A model generated the notes under the pieces. That model saw only the letters and a program-made list of their open reading frames with translations, searched no databases and had not been told where the DNA came from. A program made the translations under genes and the position numbers. A stretch of 16,262 nucleotides of DNA from an uncultured Alphaproteobacteria bacterium (GTDB taxonomy: Bacteria > Pseudomonadota > Alphaproteobacteria > Rs-D84), in assembly GCA_937900435.1 (NCBI GenBank), contig CALCEG010000046.1, positions 1 through 16,262 on the forward strand, in the 5' to 3' direction. Shown piece after piece: positions 1 to 7,019 of this stretch (its first letter is position 1; each line of letters begins with the position of its first letter).

Positions 1-140
1 GACGCATATCAGTCGTTGAAAGCATTCTTGTCGATTATTCTGTTTTCTATTTTTATTTATACCCATAATTGAAAAACATGATAGCAAAAGAGGTGTTATG
101 ATTCAGGGAATTTTTCGTAGTAATTTTGTAATATTTGGAA
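1..140. other. Left-end segment, probably foreign (suspected join)
   Basis: This segment has about 32% GC. On the plus strand positions 1-72 read as an open C-terminal tail of a hydrophobic protein (ends in FSIFIYTHN, stop TGA at 70-72). A Shine-Dalgarno-like AAAGAGGTG at 87-95 then precedes an ATG at 98, giving a start MIQGIFRSNFVIFG that runs into the antisense of gpsA. This arrangement (end of a membrane protein, ribosome site, new start) suggests plus-strand genes from a different locus, fused to gpsA at about 125-141. The encoded peptides are too short to assign a function. An alternative is that gpsA is genuinely broken here in the genome. Confidence 0.4.
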
Positions 141-534
141 TACCTGTTGCCACTTCGCGCGCAAATTGAGGTCCAGACAAAACACCAACATCTTGGCATT
201 CTGGTATTTCTTCGTTCAAAATTTCAGACATAAATTGACCTGTCTCGCCTTCCATTCCTTTGGTGCAAATTAAAATCGGCTGACCTGCATAAAATTCGCG
301 CATTTTACGGACAGTTTCACGAAAAAACGCCGCAGGCGTTACAACCAACCAAATGTCTGAATTTCGTAAATCTGCCACATCCGATGTTATGCGAATACGG
401 TCTGACATTGAAACGCCATCAAACGATTTATACAAACCATCATAAGACCATAATAAAACATCATTGCCACTACGCGCAGAAATATGCGCCAATGCCGTTC
501 CCCAGGCACCAGCCCCAATAACACCAACTATCAT
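103..534 (-). pseudogene. gpsA: Glycerol-3-phosphate dehydrogenase [NAD(P)+], N-terminal part only
   Basis: GpsA reduces dihydroxyacetone phosphate to sn-glycerol-3-phosphate in the cytoplasm, the entry step of phospholipid synthesis. The N-terminal Rossmann fold is clear: VIGAGAWGTALA at residues 5-16, the VTPA and TKGME segments in the middle, and LSGPQFAREVATGIP at about 119-133. The reading frame then ends after 143 codons, while the family usually has about 330. The last ten or so residues (NITKLLRKIP) do not resemble GpsA, and no continuation is visible in the other minus-strand frames down to position 1. I read this as a gene cut by a sequence join near 125-141 rather than a short functional protein. 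Its ATG overlaps the TGA of the upstream TPR gene (ATGA), so the two are probably co-transcribed and translationally coupled. Confidence 0.85.
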
Positions 535-2159
535 TTTATCTTCCTTAATTTATTTTTAATATGTGGTACAACAACTAAACCATCATCAGATAATTCAATG
601 GCACGCAAATAAGATTGCTTTGCGCGTTCCATATCGCCAGTAGATACATACAAATCCCCCAAAGTTTCAAATAACGAAGAACACTTTTCAGAAACGTCCC
701 CTACGCGACTTAATAAATCAAGCGCAACATCCGCGCCTTCGCGCGCTGCAACAACACGCCCAAGTGTATCCCACGCATATACATCCGCAGGATTGTTGCG
801 TATCAATAACATCGCATAATTATATGCTTTCTCTATCTCTTTATTTTGTGCAGCCCATATTCTGGCCTGCATTGATAAAGCCTCGGCATCTGATGGTAAA
901 ACGCTAAGAACATAATCTATGTCAGATTGTGCAGATTCGTAATTTCCAAACGAATAGTTTATTTGCGCCCTGCCCTTGGTAAAAAACGCGCGCATATTTT
1001 CAGGCAAATCGTCAACCGACAGCGTATTCTTGACAACATTCAATGCCGCACTACGATTGCCGTTGCGAATATAATGACCCATCAATTTGTTAATTGCAGG
1101 AACAAATAATGACGAACGTTTTAATACTTCTTTTAAATGAGTGATGTCGCCTGTCTTTTCAGCAACACGCATCTTGGCAAACAGATAGAAAGGACTGTCT
1201 GAACTGACACGCGAAAAACAATCTGACCAATTACCAATATTCTTGAAATAATATTGCCCCATATAATAATCAATCACATTATTACTGGCAGAAAACTCTG
1301 GTGCAATAATCTGCGCAAAACGCAATAATATCATTGCTAAATCAGAATACATTAAAATCTGAGTATGTGATACGTTTTGAACCAAACTAAACGCCAGCGC
1401 GTTTTTAAAACCGCTGTATACAGACCAGTCTGGAAAATCATCAAAATCAATCAAAAACATTCCGCCAGGACGTGCTGTAAAATCTTCGCGCAGAATTTTG
1501 GCGTCTTCGGTCATATCGTGATGAAGATAAAAAGACATCAAATACAAATAATCATTTATATTCATAAATTCTGGCATAACTAACGCAAAATGTTCAGCGG
1601 CTTTGTCTATATCGCCTAATTCTGCGTAAATCTGACCACGAATAAACGATTTCCAAGAATCGTTGGTCGGTAATTTATCAATAAACTTGAAAGTGTTTGT
1701 ACGCCAATCGTTCGCAATCGCAGACCATATACGCAATGGCGCAAGCAATGCACCTTCATCAGACTTGTGCCGATTATGAAAATCCTTCCACCGGTTGTTG
1801 GTAATCAAATATGCATCGTATACCAATTTTGCCGGCATACCCTTTTCTTGCTTTAACAACTTAGCGTCTTGTGGTAAATAGCCGTTTAAAAATTCAGATA
1901 TCATCTTGGTGTTTTGAACGATTGGATACTGAACATCTTGCAATTTATCCGCAAAACCACCAGCAGATTCAAAATCATTCACATAAATTGCGTGCTGCGC
2001 CGCCAAAAACGAACCAAATTGCCGGTCTGGGAACTTGTATTCACTGGCCACAATATGCCCTGCATCACCATTGTTATCATAACGCGTAATTAAGCCACCA
2101 ACGATACCAACCGCCAGCAACAAAGATATTGTAATAAATATTGTTTCTATTTTTCTCAT
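531..2159 (-). CDS. Membrane-anchored TPR-repeat protein of unknown function
   Basis: This is a 542-residue protein with a positively charged N-terminus (MRKIE) and one hydrophobic segment at about 6-24, so it is probably an inner-membrane-anchored protein with a periplasmic body. The C-terminal 150 residues carry tetratricopeptide-type helical repeats, clearest in GDLYVSTGDMERAKQSYLRA near the end; earlier helical pairs such as GQIYAELGDIDKAAEHF fit degenerate TPRs. I chose the ATG at 2159: the frame stays open to 2207, but that would overlap the divergent rsmG and add a non-matching, charged extension before the membrane segment. It overlaps gpsA by 4 nt. TPR proteins are scaffolds; no specific partner can be deduced. 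It has some general resemblance to HemY-like TPR proteins, but I see no match strong enough to name it. Confidence 0.8.
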   Translation of the reverse strand: MRKIETIFITISLLLAVGIVGGLITRYDNNGDAGHIVASEYKFPDRQFGSFLAAQHAIYVNDFESAGGFADKLQDVQYPIVQNTKMISEFLNGYLPQDAKLLKQEKGMPAKLVYDAYLITNNRWKDFHNRHKSDEGALLAPLRIWSAIANDWRTNTFKFIDKLPTNDSWKSFIRGQIYAELGDIDKAAEHFALVMPEFMNINDYLYLMSFYLHHDMTEDAKILREDFTARPGGMFLIDFDDFPDWSVYSGFKNALAFSLVQNVSHTQILMYSDLAMILLRFAQIIAPEFSASNNVIDYYMGQYYFKNIGNWSDCFSRVSSDSPFYLFAKMRVAEKTGDITHLKEVLKRSSLFVPAINKLMGHYIRNGNRSAALNVVKNTLSVDDLPENMRAFFTKGRAQINYSFGNYESAQSDIDYVLSVLPSDAEALSMQARIWAAQNKEIEKAYNYAMLLIRNNPADVYAWDTLGRVVAAREGADVALDLLSRVGDVSEKCSSLFETLGDLYVSTGDMERAKQSYLRAIELSDDGLVVVPHIKNKLRKIK

Positions 2160-2180
2160 AACTATGTTAGAATAACGCTT
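2160..2180. promoter_or_regulatory. Shared divergent promoter region, rsmG / TPR gene
   Basis: Only 21 bp separate the two divergent start codons. TAGAAT at 2168-2173 is a -10-like hexamer for rsmG, and its complement with one neighbouring base reads TATTCT for the minus strand; the core TTAGAATAA / TTATTCTAA is nearly symmetric. Neither gene has a Shine-Dalgarno sequence in the gap, so both transcripts may be leaderless or almost so. The -35 elements would lie inside the opposite coding sequences and are not convincing. Confidence 0.4.
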
Positions 2181-2738
2181 ATGAACAATAAAGTCAAATT
2201 CGAACAATATGCAAACTTGCTGCGCGAATGGTCAGAAAAAATGAATCTGGTCGCACCAAGTACGCTGAATGATATAGAAACCAGACATATCGCAGATTCT
2301 GCGCAACTGGCAGACGTATTACCAAAAAATGTAAACATTATCGATTTAGGCAGTGGCGCAGGATTTCCTGGTATAGTTCTGGCAATACTGGGATGGAATG
2401 TGGTTTGCATCGAATCAATTGGAAAAAAAGTTTCTTTCTTGAACACAGTAAAACAAGAACTGAAACTGGACAATCTGACAATATATCATGGTCGCGTAGA
2501 AGACTATGTTCGAAATTTGCCGGCAAAAAATGACAATTTTGTATTTACAGCACGCGCATTCGCATCACTTACTAAAATTATGGACTATGTCGCCAAAACA
2601 AAATACCGGCTTTTTTTGCTAAAAGGACGCGAAATTGCCGGCGAAATCGATACAGCAAAAACAAAATACAAATTCAATTACAAACTAACCCCATCCAAGA
2701 CTGGTGATGGATTTATTATAATCGTTAATTTTATATAA
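2181..2738 (+). CDS. rsmG: 16S rRNA (guanine527-N7)-methyltransferase
   Basis: RsmG methylates N7 of G527 in the 530 loop of 16S rRNA, using S-adenosylmethionine. The 185-residue protein shows the family hallmarks: RHIADS at 35-40, the SAM-binding motif IIDLGSGAGFPG at 53-64, the acidic end of strand 2 (CIES), a VED segment, and the ARAFASL motif followed by LLKGRE. It is slightly shorter than the usual ~205 residues but complete. Its position directly before parA-parB is the classic bacterial order (mnmE-mnmG-rsmG-parA-parB); mnmG is not upstream here and is replaced by a divergent TPR gene. It starts at ATG 2181 without a Shine-Dalgarno sequence and is followed by an intrinsic terminator. 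Confidence 0.95.
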   Translation: MNNKVKFEQYANLLREWSEKMNLVAPSTLNDIETRHIADSAQLADVLPKNVNIIDLGSGAGFPGIVLAILGWNVVCIESIGKKVSFLNTVKQELKLDNLTIYHGRVEDYVRNLPAKNDNFVFTARAFASLTKIMDYVAKTKYRLFLLKGREIAGEIDTAKTKYKFNYKLTPSKTGDGFIIIVNFI

Positions 2739-2740
2739 AA

Positions 2741-2846
2741 AAACACCGGTAAAAGCCGGTGTTTTTTAACTTTTTTATTAACAGATATTGTTTTTGGTTT
2801 TTACCGGCTTTTTTTTAACATTTTTGCAAAAAAGCCGGGGATTTTT
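2741..2846 (+). repeat. Two-hairpin intergenic repeat, copy A
   Basis: Terminator hairpin 1 (2742-2763) is followed by a 40-nt AT-rich spacer and hairpin 2. The stem of hairpin 2 is CCGGCTTTTTT (2804-2814) with AAAAAAGCCGG (2828-2838), enclosing a T-rich loop that contains AACATTTTTGC, followed by ATTTTT. From about 2762 to 2846 the sequence is almost identical to copy B at 4682-4767, differing by small changes in homopolymer length. Copy C at 8877-8968 keeps both hairpins and the loop but has a different spacer. Confidence 0.75.
2742..2767 (+). terminator. Intrinsic terminator after rsmG
   Basis: The stem AACACCGGT / GCCGGTGTT (2742-2750 with 2755-2763, including one U-G pair) closes an AAAA loop and is followed by a run of T to 2767. 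It starts 3 nt after the rsmG stop. It is hairpin 1 of the two-hairpin intergenic element. Confidence 0.85.
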
Positions 2847-2869
2847 AACACAAACACACAACAAAACTC

Positions 2870-2885
2870 TATTTCACACGAAACA
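2870..2885. promoter_or_regulatory. Candidate degenerate parS (ParB-binding) site
   Basis: TATTTCACACGAAACA matches the widely conserved parS 16-mer TGTTTCACGTGAAACA at 13 of 16 positions, with both GAAA/TTTC arms kept. The mismatches are at positions 2, 9 and 10, so the central CACGTG is imperfect, which weakens the call. It lies 112 bp upstream of the parA start, where parS sites are often found. Confidence 0.3.
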
Positions 2886-2937
2886 AAAAACAACAATTTG
2901 TTTTTTCTTGATTTTTATTAACACAAAAACTAAACAC

Positions 2938-2966
2938 TTGACCGAATCGCGGCATTTTTATATCTT
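2938..2966 (+). promoter_or_regulatory. Probable parAB promoter
   Basis: A -35 TTGACC (2938-2943), a 17-bp spacer and a -10 TATCTT (2961-2966) would start transcription near 2973. This leaves a leader of about 25 nt carrying GGAAAGGA (2987-2994) just before the parA ATG. Confidence 0.5.
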
Positions 2967-2997
2967 TAAAACGAATTTTAACATACGGAAAGGAAAA

Positions 2998-3771
2998 ATG
3001 ACACAAATAATCGCGTTTGCAAATCAAAAAGGCGGTGTTGGCAAAACAACAACCGCTATTAACATCGGAACGTCGTTGGCCGCAATAAAAAAACGTGTAT
3101 TGCTTGTTGACTTAGACCCACAAGGCAACGCTGGCACAGGCTTAGGCTTTGAACGTGCATCACACCGACAAAGCGCATACGGTGTTATTATGGGAACAGC
3201 AAACGCCGCAGATAATATATTAACCACCGCAATACCAAATTTGCATTTATTGCCCTCTTCCCAAGCATTGGCAGGCACAGATATAGATATGCTGGGGATG
3301 GAGAATTGCGAATTTAGATTACGCAACGCATTACAACCGATAAAAGATTACTATGATTATATTCTGTTTGACTGTCCGCCCGCATTAGGTTATTTAACTA
3401 TTAACGCGTTAACGGCCGCAGATTCTGTTATCGTACCCCTGCAATGCGAATTTTTCGCACTAGAAGGCGTTCAACAACTGGTCGACACTATCACAGTCGT
3501 ACAAGAAAAATGGAACCCAGACCTAAAAATACTGGGGGTATTATTGACAATGTACGACCGCAGATACGGATTGACACGCGCGGTCGATGAAGACGTCAGA
3601 AAAACATTCGGTGATTTGGTTTTCAAAACTGTCGTGCCACGCAATGTACGCGTATCAGAAGCACTTAGTCATGGAAAACCAGCACTGTTTTATGACTTTA
3701 ATTCAACGGGCGCACAGGCATACCTGCGCGTGGCAACAGAAGTAGTCGAAAGAACCACAGGAGATGAATAA
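2998..3771 (+). CDS. parA: Chromosome-partitioning ATPase ParA
   Basis: ParA is a dimerising, DNA-binding Walker ATPase that drives ParB-parS complexes along the nucleoid. The 257-residue protein has the deviant Walker A box KGGVGKTTT at 11-19 (signature K11, catalytic K16), VDLDPQGNAGTGLG (A' motif), the Walker B-like ILFDCPPALG, and a C-terminal segment VPRNVRVSEALSHGKP typical of chromosomal ParA/Soj. The frame is open upstream to 2788, but the start at 2998 is set by the AAAGGA ribosome site and by the family N-terminus (MTQIIAFANQKGG). It overlaps parB by one nucleotide (TAATG), a coupled operon. The operon lies between two near-identical intergenic repeats. Confidence 0.96.
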   Translation: MTQIIAFANQKGGVGKTTTAINIGTSLAAIKKRVLLVDLDPQGNAGTGLGFERASHRQSAYGVIMGTANAADNILTTAIPNLHLLPSSQALAGTDIDMLGMENCEFRLRNALQPIKDYYDYILFDCPPALGYLTINALTAADSVIVPLQCEFFALEGVQQLVDTITVVQEKWNPDLKILGVLLTMYDRRYGLTRAVDEDVRKTFGDLVFKTVVPRNVRVSEALSHGKPALFYDFNSTGAQAYLRVATEVVERTTGDE

Positions 3772-4649
3772 TGGCAACTAAATTTGGACTGGGACGTGGA
3801 TTGTCAGAACTGCAATCAACACGCGGCACAATACCTGATATTTCATTACTAACACCAACAGAACGTGTAATCGTAAAAAAAATACCACTGGCACAAATTG
3901 GCGCAAACCCAGACCAGCCGCGCAAAACCTTTACAGATTCTGAACTTAGTGATTTGGCGGCATCTATACGCGAAAAAGGCGTACTGCAGCCGATTTTGTT
4001 GCGCAGCGTGACAAACAAACCATACGCATATGAAATTGTTGCTGGAGAAAGACGTTTTCGCGCATCTAAACTGGCTGGGGAAACAGAAATTCCTGCGCTG
4101 ATAAAAACAATCAACGATGAAAACGCAATGGAAATCGCACTGATTGAAAATGTACAGCGCGAAAACCTGAACCCAATCGAAGAAGCAAATGCATATAAAA
4201 ACCTGATGGAATGTTGCGATTATGAAATGCCTGATTTGGCGCGCTTGATTGGAAAATCTGAAAGCTATATCAGAAATATGTTGCGAATTACCGCACTGCC
4301 AGAATCAGTGCAATCATTGGTGCAACAGGGTGATATATCTGCATCACACGCGCGCACAATTGCAGTGGCAGAAAACCCAGAAGAACTGGCGCATAAAATT
4401 ATCGCTGATAAATTGTCGGTTTCAGACACAGAAAAACTGGTCAAAAAATCCCCACGCGCAAAAAATACACGCGCACACATACAAAAAACAATCGATTCTA
4501 AGACAATCAACGAAATGGAATCCAAGATAAAAGGCGCACTGGGGGTAAAAGTCAAAATAACAGAAAAACGCGGTGGGGCAGGGCAGATAACACTGTTCGC
4601 CGATACGCGTATACAGTTGTTTGAACTGATTGAAAAATTAACCAAGTAA
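3771..4649 (+). CDS. parB: Chromosome-partitioning protein ParB (CTPase, parS-binding)
   Basis: ParB binds parS, loads onto DNA as a CTP-dependent clamp and stimulates ParA. The 292-residue protein has the basic N-terminal start (KFGLGRGLSELQ), the ParB/Srx fold with the CTP-binding GERRFRA motif at about 91-97 and ENVQRENLNPIEEA, a helix-turn-helix (LARLIGKSESYIRNMLRI) and a C-terminal dimerisation segment (LFELIEKLTK). Length is normal. It is coupled to parA and is convergent with mreB; the gap between them is filled by repeat copy B. Confidence 0.96.
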   Translation: MATKFGLGRGLSELQSTRGTIPDISLLTPTERVIVKKIPLAQIGANPDQPRKTFTDSELSDLAASIREKGVLQPILLRSVTNKPYAYEIVAGERRFRASKLAGETEIPALIKTINDENAMEIALIENVQRENLNPIEEANAYKNLMECCDYEMPDLARLIGKSESYIRNMLRITALPESVQSLVQQGDISASHARTIAVAENPEELAHKIIADKLSVSDTEKLVKKSPRAKNTRAHIQKTIDSKTINEMESKIKGALGVKVKITEKRGGAGQITLFADTRIQLFELIEKLTK

Positions 4650-4655
4650 AAACAT

Positions 4656-4687
4656 TCAAAAAACACCGGCAAAAGCCGGTATTTTTT
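4656..4687. terminator. Bidirectional intrinsic terminator, parB / mreB
   Basis: The stem ACCGGC (4665-4670) with GCCGGT (4675-4680) encloses an AAAA loop. Flanking A and T runs (A from 4658, T to 4687) supply a U-tract for transcripts arriving from either side, so it can end both parB and, read on the minus strand, mreB. Confidence 0.8.
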
Positions 4688-4767
4688 AACTTTTTTATTA
4701 ACAGATATTGTTTTTTGGTTTTTACCGGCTTTTTTTAACATTTTTGCAAAAAAAGCCGGGATTTTTT
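4659..4767 (+). repeat. Two-hairpin intergenic repeat, copy B
   Basis: This has the same architecture as copy A. Hairpin 1 is at 4662-4683; the shared spacer follows; hairpin 2 is CCGGCTTTTTTT (4725-4736) with AAAAAAAGCCGG (4748-4759), a 12-bp stem around the loop AACATTTTTGC, then ATTTTTT. Its right edge touches the mreB stop codon at 4766-4768. Confidence 0.75.
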
Positions 4768-5815
4768 AATACATTGTTTGCAGAACGTGTTTGTTCTTGT
4801 CAAGGTTCGATAACATCTTGCCACTGCCACAGGCGACACACGCCAACGGATTATCAACCAAAAATGCAGGCAACCCTGTTGCAGCGCGAATCGCAATATC
4901 AAGACCACGCAACAACGAACCACCACCAGTCATCGCAATACCAAGATCGGCAATGTCAGCCGATAATTCAGGTGGTGTCAATTCCAATGCCTGACGAACA
5001 GTGTCAACAATCTTGGATACTGTCTGCGCCAATGCAGACGCAATTTGTGATTCTGTAATAACTGTTTCACGCGGTGTCCCAGATAACAAATCACGACCTT
5101 TTATCTTCATCGTTAATTCGTTTGTTTTATCCTTGGGCGAAATCGCAGTACCAATACGCTTTTTAATTTCTTCGGCGGTATTTTCACCGATTAATAAATT
5201 CTTGTTCTTGCGAACAAAGTCGATAATATCAATGTCCATCTGGTCGCCAGCAGTGCGTACCGCATTTGAATATACAATACCACCAAGGGACATAACTGCA
5301 ACCTCAGTCGTGCCACCACCAATGTCAAGAACCATTGAACCAACAGGTTTTTCAACCGGTAAACCTGCACCAATCGCCGCAGCAGTAGATTCTTCGACAA
5401 TGTACACCTTGCGTGCACCAGCGGCATCGGCAGCTTCTTGGATAGCGCGGCGTTCAACCTGAGTCGCACACGATGGTACGCAAATAATAATTAACGGTGC
5501 AGCCAATGGTGAACGATGATGAACCTTGCGAATAAAATATTTTATCATTTCTTCGGCGACTTCAAAGTCTGCAATAACACCATCACGCAGTGGACGTACC
5601 GCAGATATTGTCCCAGGTGTACGACCAAACATCTGTTTAGCCTCGGTCCCAACGGCTAAAATCTCTTTACGGCCCATCAGACGGTTTTCAGCAACCGCAA
5701 CCACCGAAGGTTCGTTCAATACAATTCCACGACCCTTGACATAAATCAAAGTGTTCGCAGTTCCTAAATCAATCGCCATGTCCGCTGAAAAAAACTTCAT
5801 TAACCAATTATACAT
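4766..5815 (-). CDS. mreB: Rod-shape-determining actin homologue MreB
   Basis: MreB polymerises into membrane-bound filaments that orient the cell-wall elongation machinery. The 349-residue sequence is strongly conserved: phosphate-1 motif DLGTANTLIYVKG at 16-28, LNEPSVVAV, phosphate-2 motif DIGGGTTEVAV, and adenosine motif MTGGGSLLRGLD near the C-terminus. The start at 5815 gives an N-terminus MYNWLMKFFSAD of usual length; the Met at residue 6 is an alternative. AGGGA at 5823-5827 is the ribosome site. The gene stands alone, about 7 kb from mreC-mreD-mrdA, although these are commonly one cluster; it is divergent from rnpA. Confidence 0.97.
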   Translation of the reverse strand: MYNWLMKFFSADMAIDLGTANTLIYVKGRGIVLNEPSVVAVAENRLMGRKEILAVGTEAKQMFGRTPGTISAVRPLRDGVIADFEVAEEMIKYFIRKVHHRSPLAAPLIIICVPSCATQVERRAIQEAADAAGARKVYIVEESTAAAIGAGLPVEKPVGSMVLDIGGGTTEVAVMSLGGIVYSNAVRTAGDQMDIDIIDFVRKNKNLLIGENTAEEIKKRIGTAISPKDKTNELTMKIKGRDLLSGTPRETVITESQIASALAQTVSKIVDTVRQALELTPPELSADIADLGIAMTGGGSLLRGLDIAIRAATGLPAFLVDNPLACVACGSGKMLSNLDKNKHVLQTMY

Positions 5816-5850
5816 TTTATATTCCCTGTTAGTCTTGTAGGTTTTTTGAA

Positions 5851-5879
5851 ACTATAAATCACATATTATAAAAAATCAA
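5851..5879 (-). promoter_or_regulatory. mreB promoter
   Basis: On the minus strand TTGATT (complement of 5874-5879), a 17-bp spacer and TATAGT (complement of 5851-5856) form a sigma-70-type promoter, giving a leader of about 30 nt before the ATG at 5815. Confidence 0.6.
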
Positions 5880-5935
5880 GGCAGCGCTATAAATTTATTT
5901 GATTTCTGTAATATTTTGGTATTATATACCACGTT

Positions 5936-6289
5936 ATGAAACGAGATACTATAAAAAAACACGAAGATTTTGCAGTGGAACCAGACGCCCCATCTGCACG
6001 TTGCGCCTATTTCTTGATACGCGCAAAAAAAGCAAAATTTAAAAAAGATGCGCGATATGGACTGGTTGTCACAAAAAAAACTTTTAAATTCGCAGTCGAC
6101 AGAAATCGTGCAAAACGCGTTATGCGCGACTGGATTTCGTATAACGAAGATTTATTGCGACCCGATTGGGATTATGTCTTTATTATCAGACGGGATATTT
6201 TTGCCGCAGATAGAGAAGACGGAATAACAGCAATGAAAAAAGCACTTAGTTATATACGAAAACTGCCTATCAATGCCCCAGAAAAATAG
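5936..6289 (+). CDS. rnpA: Ribonuclease P protein component
   Basis: RnpA is the basic protein cofactor of RNase P, which matures tRNA 5' ends. The 117-residue protein is rich in Lys and Arg and carries the family signature with RYGLVVTKKTFKFAVDRNRA and KRVMRDW (about 40-66), the RNA-binding left-handed crossover region. The usual upstream partner rpmH (L34) is absent: the gene directly faces mreB across 120 bp. The start at 5936 has no good ribosome site; TTGATT at 5899-5904 with TATATA at 5923-5928 could be a promoter that leaves almost no leader. It overlaps yidD by 17 nt. Confidence 0.93.
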   Translation: MKRDTIKKHEDFAVEPDAPSARCAYFLIRAKKAKFKKDARYGLVVTKKTFKFAVDRNRAKRVMRDWISYNEDLLRPDWDYVFIIRRDIFAADREDGITAMKKALSYIRKLPINAPEK

Positions 6290-6509
6290 CATTTCCACCA
6301 GTATCGCTTGCAAACTTATTCGCGTATACCAATGCGCAATATCGCCAATAATTGGGGGCAGGGCGGCATGCAGATTCACCCCAACATGCAGCGAATATAC
6401 CCGTACCGCAATATCAAAGTATGGCGTAATACGCGGCGTATGGTTGGGAATTAAACGAATTAGCCGTTGCAGACCAGGGGGCGGATGCGGATACGACCCT
6501 GTACCTTGA
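6273..6509 (+). CDS. yidD: Membrane protein insertion efficiency factor YidD
   Basis: YidD is a small, membrane-associated, amphipathic protein linked to YidC-dependent membrane insertion. The 78 residues show the invariant family core: LIRVYQCAISP, CRFTPTCSEY, and the C-terminal GGGCGYDPVP (the usual HPGGYDPVP end). It begins inside rnpA, as in many bacteria. yidC, its normal downstream neighbour, is missing; accB follows instead, under its own promoter. Confidence 0.93.
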   Translation: MPQKNSISTSIACKLIRVYQCAISPIIGGRAACRFTPTCSEYTRTAISKYGVIRGVWLGIKRISRCRPGGGCGYDPVP

Positions 6510-6533
6510 CAATGGCTGGGAATGTGGTACAAT
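6506..6533 (+). promoter_or_regulatory. accBC promoter overlapping the yidD stop codon
   Basis: A perfect TTGACA -35 (6506-6511, which contains the yidD TGA stop at 6507-6509), a 16-bp spacer and TACAAT (6528-6533) make the strongest promoter match in the window. Transcription would begin near 6540 and leave a ~35-nt leader with AAGGA at 6564-6568 before accB. Confidence 0.7.
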
Positions 6534-6574
6534 TTTAGTCTATACGAGACAATAATACAAACAAAGGATAAAAA

Positions 6575-7018
6575 ATGTCTTTTCGTGCAACCGTTGAATC
6601 TATGTCTAAAATCATGGACGATATGGGGATTACAGAACTTGATTTAGAACGCCAGTTTTTGTTCGGTGTGTATCGTAAACATATCCACCTGTCAAAACAA
6701 CAGATTGTCGCGGCAACAACTTCAACAACAGCCGCAGGTACAGACGCACCAACAGTTCAACAAAATACAACAAATAAAATTGCTGGATACGCATTGAAAT
6801 CGCCAATGGTCGGTGTTGTTTACTTGGCACCAGAACCAGGCGCAGAAACATTCGTAAAAGTCGGTACAAGTGTTAAAGCAGGGGATACAGTCGCATTGGT
6901 CGAAGCAATGAAGACTTTTAACCCAATCAAATCTGACAAAGACGGTGTCGTAAAAGAAATATTGGTTTCTGATGGCGCAGCCGTTGAATTTGACCAACCT
7001 TTAATCGTTATTGAATAA
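6575..7018 (+). CDS. accB: Biotin carboxyl carrier protein of acetyl-CoA carboxylase
   Basis: AccB carries biotin between the biotin carboxylase and the carboxyltransferase in malonyl-CoA synthesis. The 147 residues have a helical N-terminal part, a flexible Thr/Ala-rich linker at about 47-68 (TTSTTAAGTDAPTVQQNTT), and the biotinyl domain starting with KSPMVGVVYLAPEPGAE and holding the biotin attachment motif EAMKT with Lys113. A good ribosome site (AAGGA) sets the start. accC follows one base after the stop. Confidence 0.96.
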   Translation: MSFRATVESMSKIMDDMGITELDLERQFLFGVYRKHIHLSKQQIVAATTSTTAAGTDAPTVQQNTTNKIAGYALKSPMVGVVYLAPEPGAETFVKVGTSVKAGDTVALVEAMKTFNPIKSDKDGVVKEILVSDGAAVEFDQPLIVIE

Positions 7019-7019
7019 A

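Noticed and set aside
2788..2997. N-terminal extension of parA
   Set aside because: The upstream codons come from repeat copy A and the promoter region, are low-complexity, and are absent from the family; a good ribosome site sits before the ATG at 2998.
3024..3326. Other long antisense or shifted frames within parA, parB, mreB, accC, pheT and mreC
   Set aside because: They lie fully inside well-supported genes, lack ribosome sites and show no family features.
5064..5079. TGTTTCACG half-match to parS inside mreB
   Set aside because: Only one arm matches; the other half is coding sequence with no symmetry. It is likely chance.
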